Positions 45,596 through 57,550 are shown, counted from the first letter of the stretch. The stretch: 64,000 nucleotides of DNA from Elephas maximus indicus (GCF_024166365.1 NC_064819.1:9622501-9686500); one strand, 5' to 3'. Program-made: numbers and translations. The notes: a model not told the origin generated them from the sequence alone.

Positions 45596-46191
45596 GTCGC
45601 TCCGAGCCCTCTAGAATAAAGTGGTTCATAAATGCAAACCCATAGGAAAAGTAAGGACCATGTAATATATTTATCTGTATATATCATCACAATTTTAAGG
45701 TTACAACTGTCCTTTCTCGAAAAGGACTATCTCTTTTTGTGAGGTTATGTTCTTCATGGCTTTTTTATTTTGAACTGCCCATCCTAGCATCAAATGGTGA
45801 TAGCCGTTATTATAGTTGGTTGATGTCCTCTATAGAGAAAATAGAAAATTAACAATTCTGTTTGGGTCTTTTTTGATGTGGGTCCAACAAAATCTTTTGT
45901 TAAAATTGATTTATGAAATCCCAAAAGCCTGGGTACCATTGCTCTGCTCAACATCTGGTTCACCCCAAGGCTCTAGTGCCTTCTTGTTGCCCCTCCCAAG
46001 AGTATTTGCATTTATTCTTTTAAAAACTGCCAGAATGAGAACCTCAAAGGATTTCTAAAGATACCCAGATCTGGGGAAAATGTTTGGGCAGAGGGACCTT
46101 TCTATAGTGTCGCAACTCGTAGCACTTGGTCTAGATAAAGGCAGAACGATTGTATATATTCTTAATTTTTCTGGCATTTAGTATTTGTGTA
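45596..46191. other. No gene seen
   Basis: Intronic and AT-rich. An 80-codon frame at 45816-46058 is not recognised. Confidence 0.4.
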
Positions 46192-46367
46192 TGTTGTTGT
46201 TAGCTGCCCTCTAGTCATGGCGCTGCTGTAAGTGCAGAGTACAACTGCCCCATAGGGCTTTCAATGCCGTGACCTTCTAGAAGTAAATTACCAGGCATTT
46301 CCTCTGAGGTGCCCCTGGGTGGATTCAAATCACTAACCTTTCAGCTAATAATCTAGCCCTTAACCCA
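46192..46367 (-). repeat. Old AfroSINE
   Basis: Strongly diverged reverse copy (acaactgccccatagggctt, gggtggattcaaatcactaa). Confidence 0.7.
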
Positions 46368-46694
46368 TGACTTTTAATGGACCACTCTTTTTAGTAAAAC
46401 CAATAACCTATTTTGAATAAGCCAGGGTCTCTTGGTCTTTCAGTTTGCAGGTCAGTGGAATGGCTAAATGAAGATACTATACTTTGCCTTAAAAAGTGAA
46501 TAATTAGATTACAAGAATAAGTGATAAGTAGTAATCCTACACCACTCCTATAGTGGTATAGTGTGGTACTCTCTTAAATTAAGCCTCATTGTTAATATTT
46601 ATTGAACACCTATGAGGGGGAAAGGCAGATTTTTAAGTTTGAAATGAGTAACCTAAGACTGCTGGACAAGAAGCCACCCCAGCTTTCATGTATA

Positions 46695-46858
46695 ATAAAA
46701 CCAAACCCGTCGCCGTCAAGTCGATTCCAACTCATAGCAACCCTATAGGACAGAGTAGAACTGCCCCATAGAGTTTCCAAGGAATGCCTGGTGGATTCGA
46801 ACTGCCAATCTTTTGGTTAGCAACTGTAGGACTTAACCACTATGCCAACAGGGTTTCC
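46695..46858 (-). repeat. AfroSINE
   Basis: Perfect duplication tcatgtata at 46686-46694 and 46859-46867. Confidence 0.9.
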
Positions 46859-46874
46859 TCATGTATATCAGTAC

Positions 46875-47060
46875 CCTACTATTTTGCAAACACTAGCATA
46901 AGCTCTTTTGTGGTGCTCTGCAAGACCCTGTGACTCCACAAGGCCAGCTGGACAGAGATTATTACTCCCCTTTACAGAGAAGAAAGCAGCTTCCCTAAGG
47001 CCACCTGCTGGGCAGGGAGTCTGCCCTCAGCTCACCTCCTTCCAGTGTCCCTACTGCCTC
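46875..47060 (-). repeat. MIR SINE
   Basis: Pattern tattactcccctttacagag, agaaagcagcttccctaagg, gggcagggagtctgccctca. Confidence 0.6.
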
Positions 47061-47219
47061 TTCCATCCCGTCTGTCTTCTTGAGGCCCAATCCTAGAGCC
47101 CATGGGCCAGAGGAGGAAGGGTGGAGAGGAAGCCAGCTTCTCCTCATGGCATGGGTCTAAGAATCGACCTCAGGTGGGGCAGGCCGGGGGGAGGGGAATG
47201 ACTAGGCCGAAAGGCAGGC

Positions 47220-47440
47220 GCGGTGGTTCAGTGGTAGAATTCTTTCCCTTTTATGTGGAAGAGCAGGTTCAATTCCTGGCCAGTACAGCTCAAGTGCAGC
47301 CAACACTCACCTGGAAGTGGAGACTTGTGTGTTGCCGTGATGCTGAACAGGTTTCAGCAGAGCTCCCAGACTAAGACCCGATGCTGTTGCGTATGGGGTC
47401 AGCAGGAGTCGGGGCCCTACTTGATGGCAGCTAACAACAG
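47220..47440 (+). repeat. tRNA-Gly-derived AfroSINE, second SINE type
   Basis: Head gcggtggttcagtggtagaa with ggttcaattcctgg downstream gives intact-looking A and B boxes of tRNA-Gly origin. The tail (gatggcagctaacaacag) is RTE-like. Flanks taggccgaaaggcaggc (47203-47219) and taggcctgaaggcaggc (47441-47457) differ at one base. Forward partner of the copy at 34578. Confidence 0.85.
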
Positions 47441-47517
47441 TAGGCCTGAAGGCAGGCTGTTTGACAGCTGGAGCAAAACAGATGGTGAGAAAATTTGAGG
47501 GAAATGAGAGAGAAGCT

Positions 47518-47690
47518 ACCAGTAATTCTCAAACTTGGCTGCATATGAAAATCACCTGGGGATTAAAAAAAAATCTCCCTGCCCATCTTGCATCCCGTAC
47601 TGATTAAATCTGAAACTCAGGGACAGAACCTAGGCATCTGGAGTTTTAAAAGCTTCCCAGGGTATTCCACTGTGCACCACGTTTTAAGAT
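47518..47690 (+). mobile_element. MER5A-like hAT DNA transposon
   Basis: cagtaattctcaaacttggc, gaaaatcacctggggattaa, aaagcttcccagggtattcc. Confidence 0.6.
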
Positions 47691-47699
47691 TCTTTGCCT

Positions 47700-47775
47700 A
47701 CAGCAGCACCTCTCAAACTTTCATGGGTCCTTGTTAAAATGTGGTTGGGATTCAGTAGGTCTGGGGTGCTACCAT
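47700..47775 (+). mobile_element. Second MER5-like fragment
   Basis: cagcagcacctctcaaactt and ggattcagtaggtctggggt. It abuts the previous element and is cut by an AfroSINE soon after. Confidence 0.5.
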
Positions 47776-47810
47776 TCAGATGCACAAAAAGGAAACACTG
47801 GGTGCTGGGT

Positions 47811-47999
47811 AGGAGCCCTGGTGATGTGGTGGTTAAAGCTAACAGAAAGGTTATCAGTTCAAACCCACTGGGAGAAAGATGTAGCTATCTGCTTCCGTAA
47901 AGATTTACGGCTTCAGAGACCCTATGGGGGCAGTTCTGCTCTGTCCTATAGGGTCGCTATGAGTCAGAATCAAACGGATGGTAACGGGTTTGGGTTTTT
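47811..47999 (+). repeat. AfroSINE, long variant
   Basis: Forward copy with ggagaaagatgtagctatct in the middle and a G/T-rich tail. Confidence 0.85.
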
Positions 48000-48354
48000 T
48001 TGGTTGGGTGTGGGGCAGTGAGGAAAAGCTACCTCAAGGAGCGCAAGTTTGGTCTGGGCTTTGAAGACTGTGTAAGATCTAATGGGTCAGAAGTGAGGGA
48101 ACAGCATTTCTGGCCTGGTGGTGGGACAGCCAGAGGCCTGGAGGTGGAAACATGCAAGGTGTGTTAGGGGGACAGCGGCTGGACCGGTATAACTAAAGGG
48201 GAGGAGTGTTTCAGTCATCTGACCTATGCCTATTGCGCTGGGTGCAGGTATGTCCCTCATCGGGACTGTGTTTTAGTGCTTTTTGTCACACGTGATGCTA
48301 AGCACTCAGCAGGTGTTCTGAACCTGATAGGGGATTTGCATTTGTACTTGCTGT

Positions 48355-48700
48355 TCCGTCTTCCTGGAGTTCTCTTCCCATAGGCACTTACCCTGCTCAC
48401 CCACTCACTTCTTTGGGACTTGAAACTTCTTAGCAGGCCTCCTTTGGCCGCCCTATTTAAATTGCAAGATCCTCTTTATCTTCCTCCACCCCTCCCCACG
48501 CACTCCTTCCCTGTTTTATTGTCTTCAGTACTTGCCACCATCTAATACATATTTCACTTGATTATCTTGTTTACTCTCTCCTTCACTAAAAGGCAGCTCC
48601 ATGGAAGCAGAGAATTTTGCTTGTGTTGTTCACTGCTGTTTCTCCAGGGCCTAGAACAATATTGGGCACTCCACAAATATTTGATGAATGAATGAACGGA
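48355..48700 (+). mobile_element. L2 LINE 3' end
   Basis: gttctcttcccataggcact, ctccatggaagcagagaatt, gtttctccagggcctagaac, and the terminal tgatgaatgaatgaacg run. Confidence 0.8.
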
Positions 48701-49149
48701 ACTGAATACATATAGAGTTATCAACACAAGTCCATTCAACATTGAGAGGTGGGAGAAACCAAAGGAATCCATCTTGATGCTCTTTCATTTTATAAGAGGA
48801 CATTATGACAGTATTTGGTCATTAGGTGGGGAAATTTAGAATGATATGTTCAGAAAAATAAATTGCCCTCACCCATGGATCCAGGATTTGCTTTTAAATG
48901 ACCCATGTGAGAAATCCAGAATAAGTGTTTGGCTGATCAAAAAGATCAGTTGTCTAAAAAAAAAAAAAAAATTCAAGGAAACCTCCTCATAAAACCATCG
49001 ATGATTAACTTAATATTAAAGTACTTTAAAATTGAGGTAAGATGAGAAAGAGTAAAGTCCACCAAGTATAAGTAGGTTAGGTTAAAATGAGATATTAAGA
49101 TGGAGAAAAACTAGCATCTGAGAGGACATTTATGGTGGTAAATCCACCG

Positions 49150-49555
49150 GTCGTCTTAGTTCCCTACTGCTGCTGTAACAAAAATACCACAAGCGGGTGG
49201 CTTTAAAGGACAAGAACTTACGTTTTCCATAGTACTGGTAGCTAAAAGTCCGTGTGAAGCTCTCAGCCATGTCAGTTCCTTCCTTGTAGGTAGTCCTGCG
49301 TCCTCCTCGGTCCCTTCACTTGTAGACCATCCTTACATGGCATCTGTCTTCCCCCATGTGTGCCCACCTCTCTGTCTCTAATCAGCTCTGTTTATAACCC
49401 AGAAGTGATTAGATTTAGAACCCACCTTACTGCAATCTGATTGACATAACAAAGAAAGCCCTATTTCCAAACAAGATTACATTCACAGGAATCGGCTTTA
49501 GGATTCCAACACATATTTGGGGGTGGGCGATATAATTCAATCCATAACACTGGAG
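49150..49555 (-). mobile_element. MaLR-type LTR
   Basis: Reverse pattern: ctgctgctgtaacaaaaata, taccacaagcgggtggcttt, ccccatgtgtgcccacctct, ataattcaatccataaca. Confidence 0.75.
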
Positions 49556-49559
49556 AATT

Positions 49560-50165
49560 GTGGGATTTCGGGGTTGAAAGGGACTTTATAGGTCATGGAG
49601 TCTTGATGCTTGGCTTTCCTTTCTCACATGCAAATCAAGTCCATTCTCTGCTTGAATGCCTTCAGTGGTGGGAAATTCACTACCTCACATAGCAGACTAT
49701 TCCATCTGTGAACAGGTCCAAATATTAGGAAGCCCTTCTTTCTATTGAGCAGTTACTTATATGGGTTCTAGGGCTATCCATTAGCACCATACTGGAGAGT
49801 TTTATTCTTCTGGACAGCCTATCAAACTTTGAAGATACCTATTATATCTTCTTCTCTCCCAACCCACTCCAACTCCCATATGTCCCCAGAAACTCCATCT
49901 CTTCTCCAAGCCAAATAACTCAGTCCCCAATTTTTTTCTGCATAGGACATTGTTTAGGGTCCACTTGCCTTCCAGATGGAACCCAGTTTCCCTGTGCCTT
50001 CTTAACTGTGTTCCCACGAACGGGACTTAATGCCCCAGGTCTGGACTGAGGAATGTAGAATGGCGTTCTCCTCCTCCTCTAGACACTGTACTTCTGGTAA
50101 TGCAGACTAAGATACACTAACATCTTTGTTAGCCACATCACGCTTTGGACACAGTGTACTTCTTA
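49560..50165. repeat. Ancient dispersed repeat, CR1/L3-like
   Basis: Order of motifs fits an old amniote-type repeat I remember: ggtgggaaattcactacctc, ttaggaagcccttctttcta, gaagatacctattatatctt, cttctccaagccaaataact, taatgcagactaagatacac, gttagccacatcacgctttg. The family name is uncertain. Non-coding. Confidence 0.5.
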
Positions 50166-50334
50166 TCTGGCATAGTCAACAGAACACATTGTGCCCTCAG
50201 AGATGAAAAGGTGACATTCACAATTGAAGATACATTATATGGTGATAAAAAAATTATAAAATATTTATAAGTTGCATGCAGTATTTGCTTACTACTTGCT
50301 CATCTGTATTTGTTGTAAAGATATAATAAGCTTT

Positions 50335-50515
50335 GGGGTCAAACAGACCTAGGTTTGAAATCTAGCTCCACCCCTTCCTAGTTATGCAGCCTTGACTTCT
50401 GAACCTCAGTGTTCCCATCTATAAAAGGGGATAGTGCCCACTTTTCAGATTTTGGGGAGAGAAAATGAAATTATGTAAGTGGACTTTTTTGGCATTTGGT
50501 AGATGTTTTAAATGA
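50335..50515 (+). repeat. MIR SINE
   Basis: ggggtcaaacagacctaggt, ctgaacctcagtgttcccat, ataaaaggggatagtgccca. Confidence 0.75.
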
Positions 50516-52992
50516 TAGCTCCTGGGAAAATGATAATCTTTCCCGTGATTATTCCAATCATATTCCAAATATCTATTGGACAATTAAATCATCCATGTTG
50601 GGACCTCATGACATGATCTTACAGCCATCTCACATGCCTTGGGAGGCTTGACTTAAAAATCCAACGGCAAGCCACTCTGCCTGAGAACATAAGTGAGTCC
50701 AGGGTGTACAGTCCCCAAAGTCTACCTTGAGGGTAGGGATTTCCAGGCTTCCTGCCACTTGCATTTAGGATAGTGATGGTGGTGGCCGTCAGTCGCCAAG
50801 CTCATGTTTCTCTGCTGCTTACTCTACTGAAAAAAAATATGTCAAAACAGCCTGCACCAGGTCACTTCGGGGTTACCTGATGATGCCATTGCATGACTAC
50901 AGACAGCCCCATGCATGTAAACACTGTGGGCTCTAGTCCTCTGGATAAATCCTTGTAGCCTGTGTGAGTGGAAGCAGCTAAAAAAGAAACATTCCAGAAG
51001 TGTGGAAGGGGAATTAGAACACGTGGGGCACTTATTGCAATGGATCTGTACCGGCCTGACTGGAAACAGTTCTGTTCTCACGGACCAGAAACGGTTCTGT
51101 TCTCTCTCTCTAGTTCTCTGCCCACCACCCCACCACACACTCCTTCTTTGCCAGGCCCAGAACCCAGCTGTCCACCCTCTCCTTCCGTGGAGCCTCCAGT
51201 GACAAACAAAGGCTTCTCACAGGGCCTTCCCACTCCCACCCAGCTGTATCCAAGGTTACGGAAGGGAACTTGGAAACAGGATTCAGCTCGCAGACCGAAG
51301 ATGCCCTGTGTGCCCGCTCACAGAGCTGCGCTCATTCCACAGGGGCCAGTGAAAGGACAGACTGTTCTGTGGCCGAACCATGAGCGTATTTTGAGGAGCT
51401 ATTTGCTGTGCTCCCCACCACAGCGTTATCCAAGCCCCATTGTGTGGCTCCTCACTGGTGCTGAGAAACCTGGTAAATGAAGACCCTGTCTGGGTAAACA
51501 AAGACACTGAGGAAGTCACAGTGGAAAAAAGAACGAGTCTGTGTCTAAGCAAAGCGGCTTCCCACTACCACCAGCCATTCAGTTAGCCAGTTGCTTCATA
51601 AAGCCAACTGGTGTGGTAGATGTTTCCATTCAATTATCTGATTGTGTGAAGTGATCTAATCACCGCAGTTAGTATTGTGGTCAGAGCCTCAAGGAAGAGA
51701 GCAAACCAGGCTCACAGGCAAGAGCTACACATGGGGAAGAGGTAGGACGTGAGGTCTGTATATTTTCTCAGTTGCCTCTTCATGTCCTTAGTGAACCCAG
51801 AGTGTCACAAGGGGTGGCTGATGGCATGGCTAGCTCTACTCTTCGCAAGCAGGGTGGTGCTACCAGCTCAGCCTGCTGACTTCATAGAACAACCAGCCAT
51901 CTTGCATTCCACGCCAGTGACTGTTCCATGACCCACTGTGAGTGACGATCTGTACTGTAGCGGGCAGGCTGTGCCTTTCTTTGCTGGGGTAAGAGCCAGG
52001 GCTCTTGGCTCCCAGTCGCTCTGTCCATTTTTTAGGTTTTTTTGTGCTTGTTTACCATCTGCAGTTTTCTTTCCACAATCACTTAGTAAACTCTAGTCTT
52101 GGAATTAAGAAACCTGGGTTGTATTGTAGGCTTAACTGTCTGAGTTTCCTTAAACAAGTCACCTTCCCTCTTGGAATCCCAGGATCCTCATCTGTAAAGG
52201 GAGAAAAATGGAGATGGTCTCTAAGTGTCTGCTAGGTAGGGCATTCTATGGCTCTGTGGGGAGGCCCTTGGCTGCCCTTATCTCCTTACCTCGCTCCCCA
52301 CAGCACTCAGGAAAAGCCGTTACTAAACGGACTTAGAAATGCTTTTAAGTAGATTGCCACGTATACATGTCCTGCACAGAAACAGACCTGTGCAATATAT
52401 TTATAAAGTGTGTGCCTTTGAAAGCCTTAAAAATAATCTCAGCTGTCAAACTCTCGCCTCGCCAGGGCTCTTTAGAGCGGCTCTGCTCATCAATGGCTCC
52501 TTCAGATCTACCACGCCGCACATTCCTCAGGAGGTGGCATGGCTGGTGGTGGGAGTGAGGTTGTTTATAATTTTTCAGATTAAAATGTCATTGGGTGTTC
52601 CTCTGAAACTGCTGACGGGGTTCAAATGCCCACTTCTGATGGTCTGCCCTTGGTCAGATGAGTTCAGGGGCGCTTGGCTGGGACCGTGGGGTCCACACAT
52701 CCGCCTGTAGCCCCAGGGTTCCCTGCTGAATAATTGGACATTGTCTGAGCCCTGAATCGCATTTCTGTAGAACTCCATGCTTGAGACGAGATAAATAATG
52801 CGATTTACACGGTTGCATTTGGAGGAAAAAGAGGGTCGAAAATGGCCCTTTGGTAGGCTCCCTTCTGTGCGTGTGTGTATGTGGTATTTACGCACAAATA
52901 TGTTCTGCTCTTCAGAACGATTTGAGAGATAAGAATAAAAATGGAAGAAGTGAAGAGACATGATATTAAATATTTTTAGACAATACTTTGAA
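50516..52992. other. Repeat-poor intronic block
   Basis: About 2.5 kb with only a MIR (52095-52225). The longest frame is 170 codons at 50968-51480 (+), proline-rich and unrecognised. The stretch 52560-52960 is mixed-composition unique DNA. No exon supported. Confidence 0.4.
52095..52225 (+). repeat. MIR fragment
   Basis: agtcttggaattaagaaacc, aacaagtcaccttccctctt, cctcatctgtaaagggag. Confidence 0.65.
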
Positions 52993-53003
52993 TTTTGGAC
53001 AAA

Positions 53004-53165
53004 CTCATTGCTGTCTAGTTGATTCCGACTCCTAGCAACCCTATAGGACAAGTAGAACAGCCCCATAGGGTATCCAAGGAGCGGTTGGTAGATTCGAGCT
53101 GCTGACCTTTTGGTTAACAGCCAAGCTCTTAACCACTGCGCCACCAGTGCTCCCCCCCAATTTTT
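53004..53165 (-). repeat. AfroSINE
   Basis: Perfect duplication ttttggacaaa at 52993-53003 and 53166-53176. A long minus-strand frame (52575-53249) runs through it by chance. Confidence 0.9.
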
Positions 53166-53216
53166 TTTTGGACAAAATAAATAAATAGGACTTTTTGGGG
53201 AAGGTGTATATACAGT

Positions 53217-53433
53217 AGAGTCCCTGAGTGGTACACATAAATAAATCAACTACTAACTGATAGGTTGGCAGTTCAAATCCACCCAGAGGTGCCTCGGAAG
53301 AGAGCCCTCGTGATCTACATCTGAAAGACCACAGCCATGGAAAACCCTATGGAGCACAGCTCTACTCTGATAGACATGGGGTCACCTTGAGTCAGAACTG
53401 GCTCAACTGCAACTGTCCACCACCCCCCCTTTG
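53217..53433 (+). repeat. Older AfroSINE
   Basis: Perfect duplication gtatatacagt at 53206-53216 and 53434-53444. Opposite orientation to the copy 50 bp before. Confidence 0.85.
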
Positions 53434-53444
53434 GTATATACAGT

Positions 53445-54379
53445 GCCTGGAAACTCTAGTAAATGTTTAATAACTCTCAACTGGAATGAAAATTATCAAA
53501 AGCCCTCTGAATCTGACAGAAAGGAAACAGCTTTAGCACATTCACTGTTTCTTCTGGCTTTTAATACGTCTTCAGGCATAATCACCTTGATCAACCATTT
53601 TAAAGGACTTGAGATTTATAAAATATGATTTAATAAGAACAAAAGAATAGAACAGGATTATAAAAACCAGGGCTCTGTTAAGGGTTAATTGACTGAGACG
53701 GGATTCAGAGGCTGGCTAATCCTAGCCTAACCCAGTGCAGGAATCCTGGATCCAGGTGGTCGCCCAGCTTCTGCTTGGTTGCCTGCAGTTACTGGGTGCC
53801 CCCCACTTCACAAGGTGGTCTGTTCCCATAGGTGAAGAGCTCCACTTGATGGAAAGGCTTTCCTACTATTGAGTCAAACTTGGCCTCTGCCATTTCTATC
53901 TCTGGGTTTCCTGTTTTGCTTTCTGGAGCAACAAACAATATGTCTCCACCGACTTCTTCATCAAACCCTTCAACTATGTGAAAATAATTCTCACTTTGCC
54001 CTAGGATTTCTCTTTTCCAGGTTAAAGCCTTCAGATTCATCGGCCATTCTACAAATGAGGTAGTCTTCAGACTCCCTGTATTTTAACACGAGTGTCCACA
54101 AGCTGAACCAATCAGTACAGATGCAGTCTAGCCAGAGTGGAGCACACTGGGATCTCTCTCTCTCTTTCGTGTGCACGCGCGCACACAGACACACACACAC
54201 CCTGTACTTCTATTCACGTGGCCTGAGGTGCATTCGCTTTCTTGGCCGCCTCATTGCATTGCTCACTCAACAGGGCAATTGTCATGGCCTTTCTCCCTGG
54301 CTTCCTGGCTGCGCGAGGCACTTTCATAGTGATATCAGTGATACAGAGAACCTCCATGTAGTAGTCCCCTCATCTGTGC
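53445..54379. other. No gene seen
   Basis: Intronic. A CT/CA-rich simple-sequence stretch lies at 54152-54200. No exon recognised. Confidence 0.4.
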
Positions 54380-54560
54380 CAGGCACTGACCTTGAAGTGC
54401 GGAAGATATTTAATTCAATCCGTCATATAGGTACTGCTACCTTCATGGGGTTACCTTCATGTTCCACATGAGAAACCAAGGCTTAATGAGGCTAAATAAT
54501 TTCACTAAAGTCATATATAAGTAGTAAGGCCTACTTGAATAGGAACCCAGGCTTGTCATA
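54380..54560 (-). repeat. MIR SINE
   Basis: catgagaaaccaaggcttaa then tgaggctaaataatttcact. Confidence 0.6.
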
Positions 54561-54607
54561 TTCCAGGGCCCATGTCTTCTCTACAACACTGTACTGTGTT
54601 GATCAAA

Positions 54608-54769
54608 CCTGTTAACCCGTTGCCGTTGAGTCAATTCCAACTCATAGCGACCCTATAGGACAGAGTAGAACTGCCCCATATGATTTCCAAGAAGCAGTGG
54701 TGGATTTGAACTGCTGACCTTCTGGTTAGCAGCCTGAACTGTTAACCACTGCCTCACCAGGGCTCTACC
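54608..54769 (-). repeat. AfroSINE
   Basis: Perfect duplication ttgatcaaa at 54599-54607 and 54770-54778. Confidence 0.9.
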
Positions 54770-54778
54770 TTGATCAAA

Positions 54779-55224
54779 GCTGCTGTTTATTCCATGTGTT
54801 GAAATTAGTGGACCAAAGCAGCCAAACCCATCATTCTGGAATGCTTTTGGGAAAGAAGAAAATGACTCTTCCTCCTTCAAAAGAGAACTTTGAATTTCCA
54901 TTAATTTTCCATTGAGGACCTATCATCCACATATCTGTCCCAACCTTTTGGGAAGATATTTATGTTTTCTAAATGTTGTGTTTTCGGAGGGAGGCGAGGT
55001 TAGCAACTACCACTAACATACCCACAGTGTAAAGGAGCCTGCCTTTGATGTTTCTGGTTGTCCTGATTCTATTATACTAGGATTTGTTCATTGCGTTTAC
55101 CCCAACTATATCCTTTTAAAAATACAATATTATTTTCTAATATTTTTCTGTATTTTTTCTTAATACAAGTGATAAGTGTTTATTTTAGAAAATGTTGTTT
55201 ACTTTCTTATTATATTGGAGCTAC
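54779..55224. other. No gene seen
   Basis: Intronic and AT-rich; no exon or repeat recognised. Confidence 0.45.
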
Positions 55225-55425
55225 ATCTAGCTTACATTTGTGTAGCACTTCACATGCTTGGTAATGCTTGCATACCCATGCTCTCTCTTTTTCTTCATAA
55301 CAACTATTATCTCTATTGTCAATTGAGGAAACAGCTCAGAGAGGGGAAGTGACTTATCTCAAAATTAGGAGTGAGAAAGAAACAGACCCAGGGTAGAGCT
55401 TGGTTCTGACTCCCACCTCCTGGTG
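55225..55425 (-). repeat. MIR SINE
   Basis: tgtcaattgaggaaacagct, gaggggaagtgacttatctc. Confidence 0.65.
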
Positions 55426-56348
55426 CCTTTCTTTTCACCATGGTGCCTCTTGACTAGTAAGGATTTCAGTCATCACATCTCATTGACCAGAAGTGCTCTA
55501 CAGGAGTAACTTTGTGAGATGTACTCAGGCAGAACCGAAATAGCTGCCAATTCCGTTTCTTGAAGGTGACAAATTAACACGGGTGGGTGGAGGGAACATT
55601 GCCTTGGGAGGTTGAAATGGTACTGCCCACCGTAGGTTTGGTCACTAACAATCTTCTGAGAGTCTGATCAAATCCTGACATGTGTGTGGCATCGTGGAGG
55701 AGGCAGTCTGTATGCCCTAGATTGTGCCTAAATCCCTTTAAAGATGAGGAAGGATGGAGCCAGGCCCCCGTGGGGGGACCAGTGCCCAGGCAGTCTGTCC
55801 ACACACAGTGAGAGACAGAGTCCTTCCAGCACCTTGCTGACCTGCCTTGCTGGTGTCCCTGACACCTTGGCTCCTGGCTCACGCTCACCTCTTGTTCGGT
55901 CTGTCATCTTGGCTTCCTCTCCAGCTCCCACCCTGCCCTTGTGGCCTGGCTTCTTGGCAGGGCTGCTAGCTGACCAGACACTTGCGTGACTCTTTGTTTC
56001 TTTGGCTGGGCTCCCTTGTCCCTGCAAACTCTCTTCCTGGCTTCAGACTCTCAAGGGGAACCTAGATGTTGCTTCTAGAAACATCCAAACAGTAGTTCTC
56101 AGCTGCCTAGTGAGATGCTCTCAACAAAGGCCAGGTTTTCCTGTGATTAGGGAGCTCCAGCCTTGGGGCTTTGTGGTGCCCTTGAAGTCACAACTCCTGG
56201 GCCCTGCCAGCCAACCCTGTCCTCTGCCATCTCCAGGTAGGGTGACCATGTAATTTATCATCCATATCAGGGCACCTTTAAGAGTAGAAGAGGTTGCTAT
56301 TAATAATTTTACTTGCCCAGTATGAATAAACCAGGACCATCCCTGGCC
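55426..56348. other. No gene seen
   Basis: Moderately GC-rich intronic DNA. Overlapping frames of 80-104 codons on both strands (55574-56253) carry no recognised domain. Confidence 0.4.
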
Positions 56349-56359
56349 AATGAGGGCAT

Positions 56360-56519
56360 CCACAAAAATCCATTGCTGTCATCAATTCTGACTCAGAGCG
56401 ACCCTATAAGGCAGATTAGAACTGCCCTATAGGGCTTTCAAGGAGTGCCTGGTGGATTCGAACTGCCAACCTTTTGGTTAGCAGCCCAGTATTTAACCAT
56501 TAAGCCCACCAGGGTTTCC
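56360..56519 (-). repeat. AfroSINE, first of a same-target pair
   Basis: Flanked by aatgagggcat (56349-56359) and agtgagggcat (56520-56530). Confidence 0.9.
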
Positions 56520-56530
56520 AGTGAGGGCAT

Positions 56531-56699
56531 AAAATCCAAAACACCAAACCTGTTGCTGTCGAGTTGATTCTGACTCATAGTGACCCTATAGGAGAGAGTA
56601 GAACTGCCCCATAGGGTTTCCAAGGAGCAGCTGGTGGATTTGAACTGCCAGTCTTTTGGTTAGCAGCTGAGCTGTTAACCACTGTGCCACCAGGGCTTC
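56531..56699 (-). repeat. AfroSINE, second of a same-target pair
   Basis: Flanked by agtgagggcat (56520-56530) and aatgaaggcat (56700-56710), so it used a target copy made by its neighbour, or the reverse. Confidence 0.9.
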
Positions 56700-56789
56700 A
56701 ATGAAGGCATAGGGTGGTTCTACTGTAGTTGTAGTCAACCTGACTGCTCCCTTTAAACAACAACGATAGACATTTATTGCAGGCTGAAC

Positions 56790-56975
56790 CTGCCTGTGCC
56801 AAGTACCACACTCAGCATTCATTTAATTCTTACAATAATCCTGTATGTGCAATATGGCCCTTCTTTTGCAGATGAGGAAACTGAGGCTCAGAAAGCTTAA
56901 GTAATTTGCTTGAGGTCACATCTAATAAGTGGTGGGCCAAGTGTGACTCCAGAGCCTTTGATTTTATTCCTCACT
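56790..56975 (-). repeat. MIR SINE
   Basis: cttttgcagatgaggaaact, gaggctcagaaagcttaagt, ttgcttgaggtcacatctaa. Confidence 0.8.
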
Positions 56976-57289
56976 TTGGTCCTCCAATGGTACTGGCCAG
57001 TATGATAATGGAGTCAATAAAAATGAAACCTTCTATGGGGAGACAATAAAGGCAGCTTCCCCCCACCCCAAATTAAAATGGGCTGTGCTCTAAAGGAACA
57101 CTTATAAATTGATTGCTTGGAATTTGAAATGCATTTTCCCATGTGGGGGAAAAAAAGGCCTAAAAGGGTGGTTAGGCACCAAGCCCAACCAACAAAAGTC
57201 TATGCAAACTACAGTTTTGTGTGGCTTACTCCTCTATGTAATACTGAACTGGAATATGAAGCAGCAACTTTAAGTTTCTCTTATAGTTC

Positions 57290-57359
57290 TTTTGAGTACT
57301 GGCTGTGTGACTTGGGGCAAGTTACTTAACCTCTCTGAACCTCAGGTTTATCATCAAAA
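57290..57359 (+). repeat. MIR core fragment
   Basis: ctggctgtgtgacttggggc then aagttacttaacctctctga; cut by the following SINE. Confidence 0.75.
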
Positions 57360-57373
57360 TTGAGATAGCATCT

Positions 57374-57550
57374 TCTTGTTGCCTTGTGCCATCGAGTTGG
57401 TCCTGACTCATGGTGAGTCCATGTGTTACAGAGTAGAACTGCACCATAGGATTTTCTTGGCTCTAATCTTTATAGAAGCAGATTTTCTTTGATGCCACTG
57501 GGTGGGTTCAAACTACCAACCTTTAGGCCGTTTGCACCACCCAGGGACCT
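57374..57550 (-). repeat. Old AfroSINE
   Basis: Flanks ttgagatagcatct and ttgagatagtgtct. Inserted in the MIR. Confidence 0.8.

Noticed and set aside
47220-47292. Functional tRNA-Gly gene
   Set aside because: Only the promoter-like head matches; it is followed by SINE body and tail and bounded by a target duplication.
50968-51480. 170-codon plus-strand frame in repeat-poor intron
   Set aside because: Proline/serine-rich, no domain, no CpG island and no convincing splice context. It could be tested by conservation.
52575-53249. 224-codon minus-strand frame, the longest in the window
   Set aside because: It runs through a complete AfroSINE and its flank; no recognisable protein family.
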